This document shows, piece by piece, positions 20,550 through 32,400 of a DNA stretch of 64,000 bases. Below the pieces are notes generated by a model, which worked only from the letters and a program-made list of their open reading frames with translations, ran no database searches and was not told the origin of the DNA. The DNA comes from Holtermannia corniformis (Eukaryota; Basidiomycota; Tremellomycetes; Holtermanniales). Location: NCBI GenBank assembly GCA_001599935.1, contig BCIJ01000012.1:346483-410482 (forward strand), read 5' to 3'. A program made the position numbers and the translations under genes. Within the stretch, counting starts at the first letter, position 1. Every line of letters starts with the position of its first letter.

Positions 20550-23005
20550 ATGGCACCGTTCGACCTCGACGCATGCATCGCTCAGCTCTCAAACAAGCAG
20601 CTTCTCGCCGAGGCGCTCGTGCGCGAAATCTGCGAAAAGACTAAAGAGGTCTTGATGCGCGAGAGCAACGTTGTTCATGTGTCGAGCCCGGTCACGGTCG
20701 TCGGTGACATCCATGGGTCAGTCATGCTCCTACTCTGCAGAGCCGAGTGCTCTGGAGAGACGCGCATAATCATGCTGACGCCAGCAGGCAATTCCACGAC
20801 TTGATCGAGATCTTTCGGATAGGTGGCCATGCGCCAAATACAAACTACCTCTTCCTCGGTTCGTGCTGCTATCCGCCTTTATACCAATAACTGATACGCT
20901 ATAGGCGACTATGTCGATCGAGGCCTGCACTCTGTTGAGACCATCTCCCTCCTGACCTGCCTCAAGCTACGCTACCCCGAGCGAATCCAGCTCATCCGAG
21001 GGAATCACGAGAGTAGAGCCGTCACCCAGGTTGGTCATCTCCCTCTCTCATCTCCTCTCGACATCTCACCCCGGCGAATGAGGAAAATCAATACCCGTCT
21101 ATTCACACCGTGAGGCCTCTCGTGTCCAAGGCAGGTACACCGGCGCCCTCAGCGTCAGGGAACCGCCCGACGGCACGGGACCAAGAACTGATATCTGACG
21201 CCCCACTCTGATCACTTTCCTATCTGCACTGCGAGCATACGCTGACGCCAACGACAGACATACGGCTTCTACACCGAATGCAGGCGGAAATACGGCACGG
21301 CAAACGTCTGGCAGTACTTTACCGACATGTTTGACTTCTTGACGCTCAGCGTCGTGATTGACGATCGGATATTCTGCGTGCATGGCGGTATGTCTTGGCC
21401 TTGTTGACCGTGGCGCTCGCTAAGACGGGATTCAGGATTGAGCCCATCAATCCATCACATCGATCAGATCAAAGTCATTGATCGCTTCAGAGGTCGGTTG
21501 CTTGGTCCCCTTCAGCGAACGCGCGATGCAGGCTGACACCACACAGAGATCCCACATGAAGGCCCAATGGCCGATCTGGTCTGGTCGGATCCTGATCCGG
21601 AAAAAGAGGACTTTGCAATCTCCCCGCGGTCAGTCCCCTTCCCTGCCCTTCTGCTCGCTGACGCTCCGACGCAGAGGCGCAGGCTATACCTTTGGCTCCT
21701 CGATCGTCCGCAAATTCCTAGCGATCAACAACATGAACCACGTCCTGAGAGCGCACCAGCTCTGCATGGAGGGCTACTCGGTTCTGTATGGCGATCTGCT
21801 CAGTACCGTGTGGAGCGCGCCGAATTATTGTTACCGGTGAGTGGAGCGCTTTGTCTTTGATTTCCGGATCGGCTCGGGCTTGCCTTTGGAGGCTCGGTCC
21901 TTGAATTGGACCGGGAGAGGGATCTGGACTCGGCACTGGCTTAGCCAAGCATTTGCTTGGATGGCGGTGTACCGACTAGATTGGTGTCTTTGCGCGAAGG
22001 TCGATTGAGCTCGCCGGCGCATAGATGCCTTTGCAGCCGTTGAACAGGTACAGCTGCTTTGTTCCCGCAGACTCGTCGTAGACCTTGAGGCCGAGCACGA
22101 GTTCGACTTTGCCAAGCTTGCAGACGTGCATGCTAGTGCGCAATTGGTAGCGCCAGGCGCCTCACCTATGCATCTGAACGTCGAGGTGGTGCGCGCTCGA
22201 TAAGATCATCTGTCTTCTACGAGATACGCATACCTTGACCAGACCGGCGCGTAGCTCGTCAGACGTGCTCTTGGCCATGCAATCTGATCGGATAAAGTAC
22301 TCTTTGATCACCTTTCGAAGCCGTGGCATATGACTCGCAGAGAAGTACGCGTTGTGGGTGGGGCTCGTTCGAGATTATGGCTTGCCTGATTCATCGAGTG
22401 AATTGGACTGTCAACCCTTGGGGTCAAGCTGAGCATACGAGGAGGTCGCCGACTACGGCGTAGTCTGCGACTCTTGGTAGCTCTGCCGATGTTGAGCACG
22501 GACGCGCTCTCGGAAGGCACGTAGAGGACTGCGGCCTGGAGTTGCTTCACTGCGAGCAGCCGGCCGGAGGTAAATCGGAAACAGCGAGCTCCAAAGCCAG
22601 CCAAACCTCTACCGTCAGCCGTGCGCCCGACTCGTCGACTCGACTTGACGAAGCGTGGCGCGCTGCCCGTCCGGTGTGCGACACGGCGTTACGAGTCCCA
22701 CCCATCTCGAACCTCCTGATGTTCTAGGGCCGTCGTTTAGTTGAAGGCCGAGTTGACAACCCTGCCAACGTTGATCCAGAGGTCCAATGCTGACATCCGA
22801 TCCTCAGATGCGGCAATCAGGCGAGTATCCTAGAAGTCTCGCCCGGTGGCCACAAATTCTTCAACGTCTTCACCGCAGCACCTGAGAACGAGGTTCGTCC
22901 CACGCCTCCCCGCCGTCCTTGTGCCCAGCTGAACCTTCACAGCGCGATGGTCCGAATCAACAGACGCAGCCGAACCAAGCCAAAGCCGTGTCCTATTTCC
23001 TATAA
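20550..23005 (+). CDS. PPG1: PP2A-like Ser/Thr protein phosphatase catalytic subunit (Ppg1 type)
   Basis: All metallophosphatase motifs are present in order: [37 protein letters not shown] and [11 protein letters not shown]. They bind two metal ions for phosphoserine/threonine hydrolysis. The C-terminus is VSYFL, the PP2A-family tail recognised by carboxyl-methyltransferase, reached through a 50-nt intron after [20 protein letters not shown] and the tail favour the Ppg1 branch over PP4 or PP6, with moderate certainty. Introns are short except 21837-22807, which is 971 nt, splits YCYR from CGN and contains an apparent minus-strand gene. ATG 20550 faces RPB10 across about 220 bp. Confidence 0.87.
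21976..22705 (-). CDS. Unrecognised gene nested antisense in the phosphatase intron (exons partly resolved)
   Basis: Two segments look clearly coding: [20 protein letters not shown] with DELRAGLVK (about 22220-22340), and [19 protein letters not shown] followed by [17 protein letters not shown] (21976-22130), ending at TAG 21976-21978. They can be joined in frame through an 8-nt exon (ATGCATAG). Upstream, a possible start at 22705 ([10 protein letters not shown]) and fragments such as [18 protein letters not shown] also look coding, but I could not settle the splicing. The whole lies inside the 971-nt intron of the plus-strand phosphatase gene. No family was recognised and no membrane segment is seen. 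Confidence 0.4.
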
Positions 23006-23152
23006 TGCTCGGGTCTAGACGTAGACTTGCCTTGCTTGCTCGATTGTTGTAGCGCATGTTGTGTATACTATAGCAGGCAGCATTGCCATCGTGGGACATA
23101 TCCATACAATGCATCATCATGAACAGAATCGCTTGGGCTATGTACATGTCGA

Positions 23153-25233
23153 TCACTGGTATTGCTTCTCTGCGCCGTGTCAGCTGCAGCTGCAGGTGGG
23201 GTACAGGACGCACGGAGGAACTTTGCAATCGTCTGCAGCTGGATGTTGGACGTGCCCTCGTAGATTGCGCCAATCTTGGAATCGCGCCAGTACTGACAGC
23301 GAGCGTCAGCTGCGAGGTATCGCGCCCGAACACCACATACCTTCTCAATCCCCGTCTCGCGCGTGAAGCCGACGCCGCCGGCCCACTCGATCGCTTGTCC
23401 CGAAGCCTTTTGCGCAACGACCGAAGCATAGTATTTGGCCATTGCGGCTTCTTTGGTGAAGACCCTGCCTTCTTCCTGTACGGTGCTGGTCAGTGCCAAG
23501 GTGCACTTGTCAACGAGACTCACCTTGAGTCGCGCAGCGTTATACGTCAACAGTCTGTCACGGTCAGCACGCTCAGACGACGCATGGCAAAGACCGACCT
23601 CGCCGCCTCAATCTCGGTCGCAACCTCTGCAAACTGGAACGCCATGCCTTGGTACTCGCCCACGGGCTTGCCAAACTGCTTGCGCTGGTACGCGTACCCA
23701 AGCGCCTTGTCGAACGCGCCTTGAGCGATCCCGATCATCTGCGCTGCAATCCCGATTCGGCCCTCGTTGAGGATCTCGATCGCGATCTGGGTGACGCTAG
23801 GGTGAGTAACACGACTGGAACGCCAAGGGGACTGACCTTGTAGCCCTTGCCAACTTCGCCAACAATGTTCTCCTTCGGTACGCGGATATCGTCAAAGTTG
23901 AGCAAGCACGTCGACGACGCCCTGATCCCGAGCTGCCCCATGTAGATGAGCTACTACCACGATACCATGGGCGGCGTCCACCCACCTTTTGCTCCTTCTT
24001 GGCAATCTCGACGCCCATGTCCTTGTCGACAACAAAGCACGTAATGCCTTTGTAGCCCTTGCTAGGGTCCACATTCGCAAACACGAGGAAGGTTTCGGCT
24101 TCCGCAGAGTTGGTGATCCACCTGGGGGTTTCAGCGCGGCTCCAAGGTTAGCTTCGGCATGATGCCTCGACTGTGTTTGTGCAGTCGCCCCAGGCGAGCT
24201 GTCTGAACCGGGACGATAGTACGGATGCAGTGTCCTGTGACAGCCTGCCACCAGCCACGCAACAAGGATCAAGTGACTGAGAGGGAAGAGCTGAGCTGGC
24301 TCTGCTTCCCAGTACCAATGGACAACGAAAGGTGGAGGGGCTGCAGTCGATCACGCTTGACAACCAGAGCTGCTGCTGATTGTCTCATCCTTCGGATGCC
24401 AGCTCCCTCTTTTGACCATACGAGCCCAACGTAGTCCCAAGCAGGTCACTCACATCTTTGACCCGTTGATGATGTAGTGATCGCCGTCCTTCTTGGCCGT
24501 GGTCTGCAGAGCAAACGCATCGCTCCCAGCCGCTGGCTCGGAGAGGCAGAACGAGCCGATCTGCGCCACGATCATCAGCCTTCCCCCCTTCACGCATTCC
24601 GACCTTGAGCCCGCCCCACCTTGTCCGTCGCCAGACCCGGCAACCACTTTTCCTTGACATAATCATTGCCATACGTCCTGAACACCGTGTTGACGAGCGT
24701 GTTGTGGACGTCGCACATGACGCTGACGCTCGCGTCTACTTTGGCGAGCTCTTCGACGGCAATGATGGCGGATGTGAAGGAGCATTCGGAGCCTGAGAGC
24801 GAGGCGGGGGNTTCGATTCCCATGAGCTGGGTTGGCGTCAGTCAGTCATAGCGACGAAAAAGCTATCAGCGTAGACTGACGCCGTTCTCAAACAGGCCGT
24901 CAATTACAACCTGGTCCATCGTCTCGGTCTCGTCCATCTCGCGCACTCTGGGCGCGACGACATCTTGTGCGAATCGGCGCACTGCGGGGGTCAGCTGCCG
25001 TTGACCCCTTTCGGCGTTCAGTACCGACCGGTGTCGCGCAGCATCTCCTCCTCTTCGGTAAAGTTCCATAGTGACGGCTTGGTGTCAATCTGTTCGCGGC
25101 TGACTTCTTCGAGCAGACGAGCTGGGCGCGAGGCTGAGAACCAGCGTGTGGCAGCGGTGGGTGATGGTGTGGGTGCGTGTGCGTGTGCGAGTGCTGCGAT
25201 TCGGGTAGACGGTCTGAGGATCCGTGTTAGCAT
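23153..25233 (-). CDS. Mitochondrial acyl-CoA dehydrogenase, short/branched-chain type
   Basis: FAD enzyme that oxidises acyl-CoA to 2-enoyl-CoA, passing electrons to ETF. The N-terminus [20 protein letters not shown] is a mitochondrial presequence. Core motifs are [68 protein letters not shown], and [10 protein letters not shown] with [20 protein letters not shown] near the end, closest to SBCAD of isoleucine/valine breakdown. The catalytic Glu of this branch lies in IYEGTSN. The last exon gives LQKQYQ and stops at 23153. One intron (24122-24453) is 332 nt, far longer than its neighbours. Base 24811 is N and leaves one residue undefined (MGIE-X-PASL). Divergent from the mS34 gene. Confidence 0.88.
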
Positions 25234-25334
25234 TGTGATGGATGTGAGTGAGTAAAGACGAGGGTGTCTTGTTGAAGCAGAGTGCGATGATCAACTGATG
25301 ATCGCACCGGATCATCGCACAACCGGTCACCTGC

Positions 25335-25340
25335 CACGTG
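25335..25340. promoter_or_regulatory. CACGTG in the acyl-CoA dehydrogenase/mS34 divergent promoter
   Basis: E-box core in gccacgtggac, about 100 bp upstream of one start codon and 130 bp upstream of the other. Confidence 0.4.
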
Positions 25341-25469
25341 GACCAGCTCATCACCTGACACGCCCAGCCGCACGCCTAGCACCGCAGTAGAAATAACACT
25401 GCCAACAATAGGCACGCACCAAAAGTCTAACCGTACTGCTCTGACAGCCAGCAAACCAGTCGACACAAC

Positions 25470-25893
25470 ATGGCTCAAGCACGCAGCCTCCCCAAACTCC
25501 TCTCGCTCCTCCCACGCGATGGCAAAGCGGCTTTAGTCCAACCGCTCCACTGGCCCGCCAATTCATTCTACAAGGTCACCCGGACAGGGCTCAAGTACCG
25601 CCAAGTCGAGGGACAGGCCGAGGGCAAGCTCAGTGTAGGCGGGAAAGCGTGGGGTGTACTCTTCTGGCGGGGTTCGTGTTGTTATCTTGTGCCGTGCTGC
25701 GCTTTCTAGCGGTATCAATCGGCTAACGCTTCGCGCAGGACGACGGATCGAAAGACTACCAGGCAAGCATTCACCCGATACCAAGCCTGATGCGGTGATT
25801 CGTGGCGGGCTCAAATCGGCTTGGAGGGAGGTCAAGCGGGATACGGTCGAGCCGGGCGTGCTGGACAGCTTGAACGCGGTCGAGGCGCGGTAG
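25470..25893 (+). CDS. Probable mitochondrial small ribosomal subunit protein mS34
   Basis: Two exons joined over an intron ending at about 25738. The N-terminus MAQARSLPKLLSLLPRDGKA is basic and amphipathic. The centre has SFYKVTRTGLKY and LSVGGKAWGVLFWR, resembling the GKAWGILTFKG box of the MRP-S34 family. The C-terminal exon gives GRRIERLPGKHSPDTKPDAV and ends at VLDSLNAVEAR. Total length is about 120 residues, in the range of fungal mS34-like proteins. The assignment rests on one motif, size and basic character, so it is tentative. Confidence 0.55.
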
Positions 25894-26149
25894 GGTGCGG
25901 AAAAGAGGCAGATGCAGTGTGCTATGTCTCTGTTTGTCTGTGCGACAATGGCGCTTGTGAGCATTGTAGTGGATCATGGCTGTACGAGCTGGTGCCGGTG
26001 AATGATCGCCTACGCCGACGACCGGGTCCATCGGGCGCACCGATCAAGGTGAAGAGTCATACCGCCCATACCTGCTCGCATCTGAGCAATGCAGAACCTG
26101 ACAGACTAAACAATGCCGTGCATCTCACACATGCAATGCGACATGGCCT

Positions 26150-29100
26150 CACCGCCGCTCGAGTTCCTCGACAATCCTCGCCTCCATAGCCTTGACGACC
26201 GCGCGGTCCGTCATCAGACTCGTCATAATGTACACGACGTCCCCGAGCGGCCTCGAGTGGATCTTGAACGGCTCAAACGGCGTGCCGTCTTGAAGCGGCG
26301 TGACGGCCGTTTGCCGCAGAGCAGTCAGGAAGCGCTGGCCCGTGTGAGACGAGTAGCCTGCGTGTCGTCAGCTTGGTGCTGGGCTGTGTTCACTGACCGG
26401 TCGATCCTACACTCTCCAACTCGATCGCCAACACGGTCCCCATCGCCATGACGCCTCTAACTCCGTCCAAGCCGCTAATGTTCCTCACAAAGTCCCAACT
26501 CCAGAGACTCCACACACCCTCGGCCTCTGGTTTCAACCCCCAATCAGCCCTCTGCACGCCCCAAGCGCCCTCTCCCACCCTCTGCTCGACAATCTCCAGC
26601 GCCTTGTTCGCGACCGCACACCCGATCGGGTTGGCAGTGTATGAATGGCCATGGAGCAGAGCATCGACTTTCTCGTTGGATAGGAACGAAGAGTAGATCG
26701 AGGATGAGGCGAGCGTCACGCTGAGGGGCAAAAGGCCGCCCGTGAGGATCTTGGCGTAGACGCTGATGTCGGGGTTGGATTTCAGGATCGACGTGGCCGA
26801 CAGGTAGGACAGTCTGTGGAGGCCGCTGAATACTGCGCGTGGCGTCAGCGCGGTGCTATGGTTCAGTGGTAGCAGACCACACACCCTCATCAAAGATGAC
26901 GGGAAGACCGCGCCAATCGCCCTCGGGCGCTTGAGCACCATTGACGGCAAACAAGTCGTCGCTGTCCCGTACGACGTCTATCAAACACCGTTGAAACAAC
27001 GGATCGATAAACGCCATCCCGCCCGCCCCAAGACACATGGGCTCCATGATCAACGCGCCAAACTGTCGTCCTTCACCAACCAGTCGCTCGAGCGTGCTTC
27101 GGACATGGGTCCGGTAGTAGTCTGCGAGCGGTGTGGCCAGCCGGGTTTCAACATTGTAAATTTCCGAGATCGAGTCCAAGGGGAGGGACCAGCATGACTC
27201 GCCGCGGCCTGGGGAGGGTGTCGCAGACTTGGCGAGGGATGGAGGGAGGACGGGCCACGGGTCGGGGTCTGTCGCGCTGATGGTGGGTTTACCGTTTGTG
27301 ATCTGCACCAGAGGGGGTGAGAACCAGTGACCTCGGCCTTTGTACCTGCGTCCGTGTCAGTCACTGCCATACATCCCGAAGCACCGACTCACCAATCGAC
27401 AGCGGTACTAAACGTGCTCGCCTCACAAGCGTCCATCGATCCGATCTGTAAAGATCTGGCATCAGCACACCTTGAACCCGTCAACCCGGCGCTAAGAACC
27501 CACCGTATCACCATGGTACCCTCCCCTGAGTCCGATCACGCCCACATCACCGCCCATGACGCCCTGCCAGCCATAACGTCTCCCCGCAGCGCGCAACGCC
27601 ATCTTGAGTGCCACTTCGATCCCCGTACTGCCGTTGTCCGAGAAGAAGACTTTATCGGCCCATCCGGCGCCGACGGTCCGTTTGAGCCGCTCAGCGAGGT
27701 TGAGGGCTGGAAGGTGCGTGCCGGACGGGAACAGGACGTGGCCGTATCGACCGGCTGCGTGGGCTGCTGCGAGTGTCAAAGGCAGGGAGGCGTGGCCGTG
27801 CGATTGCCTGTAAGGTTAGCTAACGGAACGGTGGCCTGGGAGGGACATACGTGAACCAGCTGGCGGAACCGTCGAACAGTGGGTTGAGAAGACTTTGTGA
27901 CGATGAGGCTGGGGTAGGGGTTGGAGACGTGACGGGCGCGGGCTCTGTGCTGATGTTGGCTCGTGAGCTGTCGCCGACAACGTCGTGGGGATGCGTCGCG
28001 GTTAGGTAGTGCGCATCAAAGCAGTCGCCTAGCGCCGAGTCGACAATCATGACGTCTTCCTTCTTGTTGACCTAGCATGCTTTGTCAACTCGCGCTCGCA
28101 TAGCGTGCGCGACACTTACGATCCCATGCTGAGTAAACGGCCACCAAACGCTCTGCAACGTCCTCTCCGGCATCCCGCTCAGCTCCTCGACTCTTTTCAG
28201 ATGCTGCTCATCCAGCACCTCGACCACACCTTTCGCCACGCCATGCACCTGCTCATAGTACGCGTCCAAGCCCTGCCTGTCCTCCTCGACACTGCCCGCC
28301 CTCACAGGCGGCTTTTCAAACCCAAACACCTGGACGCCCTTTTCTGCAAAGTAACTCTCGAGGAACTCGTGGTTTCTGTAATAGTCGTCTTGGAGGCAGA
28401 GTACGGCTGAGAGCGTGTATCCGCGCAAGAGCAGGGATTCGTAGGAGGCGAGCGTGGTGCTGATCCCGCCGAGGTGAGGGCTGGCGATGAGAACTGTGGG
28501 GAGTAGTAGTGGACGGAGAGAGGTGGATTGTGTGTGGGGTGGGTGGAGAGATGGCGAGTGCACCCCTGTGGGGGTCAGTGTGCATCACGGTCTGCAAGTG
28601 ACGGAGACGCACCGCCTGCTGTTTCTAGATAGACGCTGCCCTGCACTTTGGCTGGTCCCGAACCGATAGCGGGAATCCTGTCCGCGCACTGTGTGATGTA
28701 GCCCGAAATCCCACGCAGGAGCTCCTCATTGGTCTTCGGGAATGGCTAGATGGCAAGTCAGCCATCAGGTTGGATCACGGGATGCTGAGCATACCAAATC
28801 AGGGGCGAGCCGAGCCGCGAGGTGCGGACTCATAGGTTCCCGATACTGGTACAGACATTTCGTGTCAATGCCGGAACGGTAGCGTCCAGTGTTGCGGTTG
28901 ACAAAGCTGGAGCCGAGTCAGTGCGATCCACCGAGCGGGATTATCACCAGCTTGCGCTATGGAAGCAAGCATACCTATCGTCCGCCTCGTCTGCCGAGCC
29001 GGTACTGACGGGCTTGAGGTAGAATACACGCTTGCGGTCGGACGAGGGGTACAAGCTTGCGTTGGCTCGGAGTAGGGCGGTCGTGAGCAACGTTTTCCCG

Positions 29101-29257
29101 ACCTGTGCGGGTTAGCTGGTGGATACATGCCATACAAGCCTTGCATACATCAGTGTTGGCTATGGATAGTTGATGAATCAGTGGGTGGACTTTCAGGCGT
29201 GGCCGACTGACCCCCAAGAACTTGAGTGACGCGGAGTTGGGGAAACAGAAGCGGCAT
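26150..29257 (-). CDS. Fused dethiobiotin synthetase / DAPA aminotransferase (BioD-BioA)
   Basis: One polypeptide for two successive biotin steps: 7,8-diaminopelargonate formation from KAPA (C-terminal half) and ring closure to dethiobiotin (N-terminal half). From ATG 29257: MPLLFPQLRVTQVLG, then ANTDVGKTLLTTALL, the BioD P-loop, whose ANTD residues come from an 11-nt exon (29149-29159). Further BioD signs are VFYLKPVSTGS and VLIASPHLGGISTTLASYE. The aminotransferase half shows SVWWPFTQHGI, DGSASWFT, VFFSDNGSTGIEVALKMALR, YHGDT, VIFDEGV, ILTGGLLPLSVTLAS, the PLP-lysine region, and HGHSYTANPIGCAVA. It ends MEARIVEELERR. The same order occurs in plant and fungal Bio3-Bio1 fusions. Divergent from the F-BAR gene over 162 bp. 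Confidence 0.9.
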
Positions 29258-29419
29258 GGTCGTGACTGTTCCAAACCTGGAACGTCCTCGCTTCAACCTT
29301 CTCTGACCTCTTTGTCCCTCTCGGATGCTGGCGAGCTTGGTACGCTTGCGGTTTTCCACCGTCCGAGTCGTTAGTGATCGGTTCGGATCTCGGTATTCTC
29401 GAGTGTTTCATGTGGCAGA

Positions 29420-32400
29420 ATGACGTGTCACGGTCCAAACCGTAATCCAAAGGAGGGGGTTGGATGGAAATCCCCGTTTGATAAGCCCCGCACGCCGGAA
29501 GCTCAAGCCGTGCATCAACACTCGCACACGCAATCTCTTGCTCACCATCAACAAAGGATGGAGCACGGGCACGCGCCACCAGCGCGCTCACAGTCGTCTA
29601 CTTCCCTCGCGAAACTGTACCATTCGCCAGGCGGGGCAGGCCACGCGCCACTGCCAGGCGACGAGGCAGACTTCTGCAATGCGTTCTGGGGTCCGGGCGA
29701 TCGCGGGTTCGAGGTCCTCATGGCCAGACTGAGGGGTGCAGGCAGGACGATGGAGGAGCTCAGGGTTTTCTGGAAGGAACGGTGAGTGGGTCATGGGCCT
29801 CTGGGAGATAATCGGTGGGAGAACACGAGGCGGAGAAGAGGACTGATGCGGTGGTCCGGTTGCGGTGACTTGATCGGGCACGCGAAGGATGAGTGTCTGT
29901 TGCGGTCAATCAGCTGATAGCTCTGTCTGACTCGAATGGCTCCATCCGGCCTCAACTGCCAGAACCACCCGATCAGCTCTTTGTTGTGGGCTTCGCGTGG
30001 TAGCTCATGTTTTGACGCCTCGTTGCAGAGCTCGGCTTTCCAGCTGAAATCTCGCGCAGCTCTTCGTCGCTACGTGCAGCGTGCTATCAGTGGCCAGCTT
30101 CTCTCAAGGATGTCTCGTATTCGTCGAGGAGTGCTAGCATTCAGGTGCTACATCTTGTTGGCCGAAACGGAGATCACGGAGGAACCCAAGCTATTGACAC
30201 AAGCACACGCTGCGTGAACACCGAGTGCTGCTGAGATTCCTTCGTCGACGCGTGATCATGTCTGGATGCACCACGAGCCATCGCTGGTGGCTGAACTGCT
30301 GCATCCCTTGACCACGCGTGCGCGATGGCGTACACAGCGGCTATCGATGCCATACCATCCGAATTATCGCACACTACGTATGTTCCATCAGCTTGTCTAG
30401 ACTCTCTAAGGCTGCGACGATCGTCCGTTCTCAGCGAGGTGCCCGAGCGCCTCTGTGTAGGCTCAACTCGAGCTGCCTGGCTCGCAGTTGTTGATCCTAC
30501 AAGAGGCTCGTAGTAGTAATCAAGGGAAACAGCATCATGCGTGCGCTGGCCTGGATGATCCCAAGGTGAACTATGTCGTCATATTAGCCGTTGATTTCGA
30601 GGCGCTTATGAATGCCAAGTGCTGGCTCAGATGCACAGACTCTGAGGTGCGCAATCCCGCTGCATTGCATCGGATCGTCTGGACGTGATCCAAGCCTCGC
30701 TGCTGCGCTTACACCGACCGGCGCCTTCTGTCCTGTTCATGTGAACTGATGTCATTGGCCATGCTCTCGTGGCACAGTCACCGCAGTCCATCGCAGGACG
30801 ACAGACGGCTCGTCTGTAAGCCAACTATAATGGGTCTTCTGGCTAGTGCCAATGCTCCAGCTCCGACAGGGTGCGCGGCAGATATTGCGTGCCGCTCGTG
30901 GTGTCGAGCGCGGCATTACGTCCTGTTTCAATGGCGCTTGTCGTACGCGCTTCAGGGAAACAGAGTCTTCAGCTGAACGCCTCGCTGTGTCGTTTGCGAC
31001 TGGACGACGACCCAAGTCTAGATGCACAAACTTCTTGTTGCGACACCTACGTCCGCATGCGAAAAGCCGAGCGTGTTCCTTACAAGAGCCCTAGCGGGCA
31101 TCTGCAGCTACTGCAGTGCGACACTCAAATGCACAATGCGCTTGTCTGGCTGCCGCCGCCCTTCGTCAGGCTCGTGACGGTGGCACGTGAAATCCGCCTG
31201 TACGGTGCCCGGCATTGCCCGTGGAGTTTACTTGAATTTGCACGAGGATCTGCCGAAGCGGCGAAGATTGTTGTGTGTATCCAGTCGAGTTTGCATTCAC
31301 AACTGGGCTCGTGCGGCGTTTGCTTGCTGCGGAATCTTGCAGCGCGCTGGCAAAGTGATTCGTGAACAGTGATCTTCTCCGAAATGCACTCTAAGAGTGC
31401 ACAAAAGCACTTGTATTAGGCCAGACGAGCATAGCTGACATTCTCACAGGATAAGCATCGAGGAGGAGTACGCCAAGCGCCTCAGCAAGCTCTCAAAGCA
31501 GGCCTTGGGCAAGGATGAGATTGGGTCAGTTTAACGACTCGAACGCGTTTGCGTTGCTAATTCCCACAGTGAACTCAAGCAATGCTTTGACACGCTCCGA
31601 GCCGAGACGGAGAAACAGTCGCAGGCTCATCAGAGCATGGTGTCGGAGATGCGCGGGTCTCTGGAGGTGTGTGATGCACTTGGCGCGGTGACACGAGCTA
31701 ATGATTCCAGGCGCCAGCTGCCGAGTTCAACTCGAGACTGTCCAACCTCAAGCGCGGCGTAAGTCCCTTAGCGCGTCTGATCATGTCGCTCATCACGCGC
31801 AGTTCCAAGCGTCTGTTGAAAAGCAGTACAAGAACAAGACGATGCAGGAGGGTCACGTCAATCGGGTCAGTCGCTCGATCACCGTTACTACCTAGCTGAC
31901 GACGACAGGCCCGCGAGCGCTACGAGCAAGACTGCCTCAAGATCAACTCGTACACTGCCCAGCTTTCGCTTGTTCAGGGCAAAGAACAGGACAAGGTGCA
32001 GCAGAAACTTGAGAAAGTGCAGAGCACGGTCGCGCAAAACGAACAAGACTTTAAAAACTTTGTGCGTGCGCTGGAGGGGACTACCAACAAATGGGAGCTC
32101 GAATGGAAGGGCTTCTGTGATGTGAGTGCTGTAAGGGCCGACGCGAGTGGAGCTGACGCGAACAGCACGTGCAAGACTTGGAGGAGGACCGGCTCGACTT
32201 TGTGCGCGACAACGTGTGGGCATACGCGAATGCCGTGTCGCAGGTCTGCGTCGAGGATGACTCAGTACGTCTTGTGCGCATACGGACGCTCGTGCTGATG
32301 TTCATAGTCTTGCGAGCGCATCCGGTGTGGACTGGAGAACTTCAACTCGCACAACGACATCCTCAACTTTGTACAGGGATGGGGTACCGGGCCCAAGATC

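Noticed and set aside
25150..25195. GT/GC-rich alternating tract as a Z-DNA or repeat element
   Set aside because: It is short and encodes the Ala-His-rich mitochondrial presequence of the acyl-CoA dehydrogenase.
26862..26880. A-box-like ggttcagtggtag
   Set aside because: It lies within a short intron of the biotin gene and no B box or acceptor stem follows.
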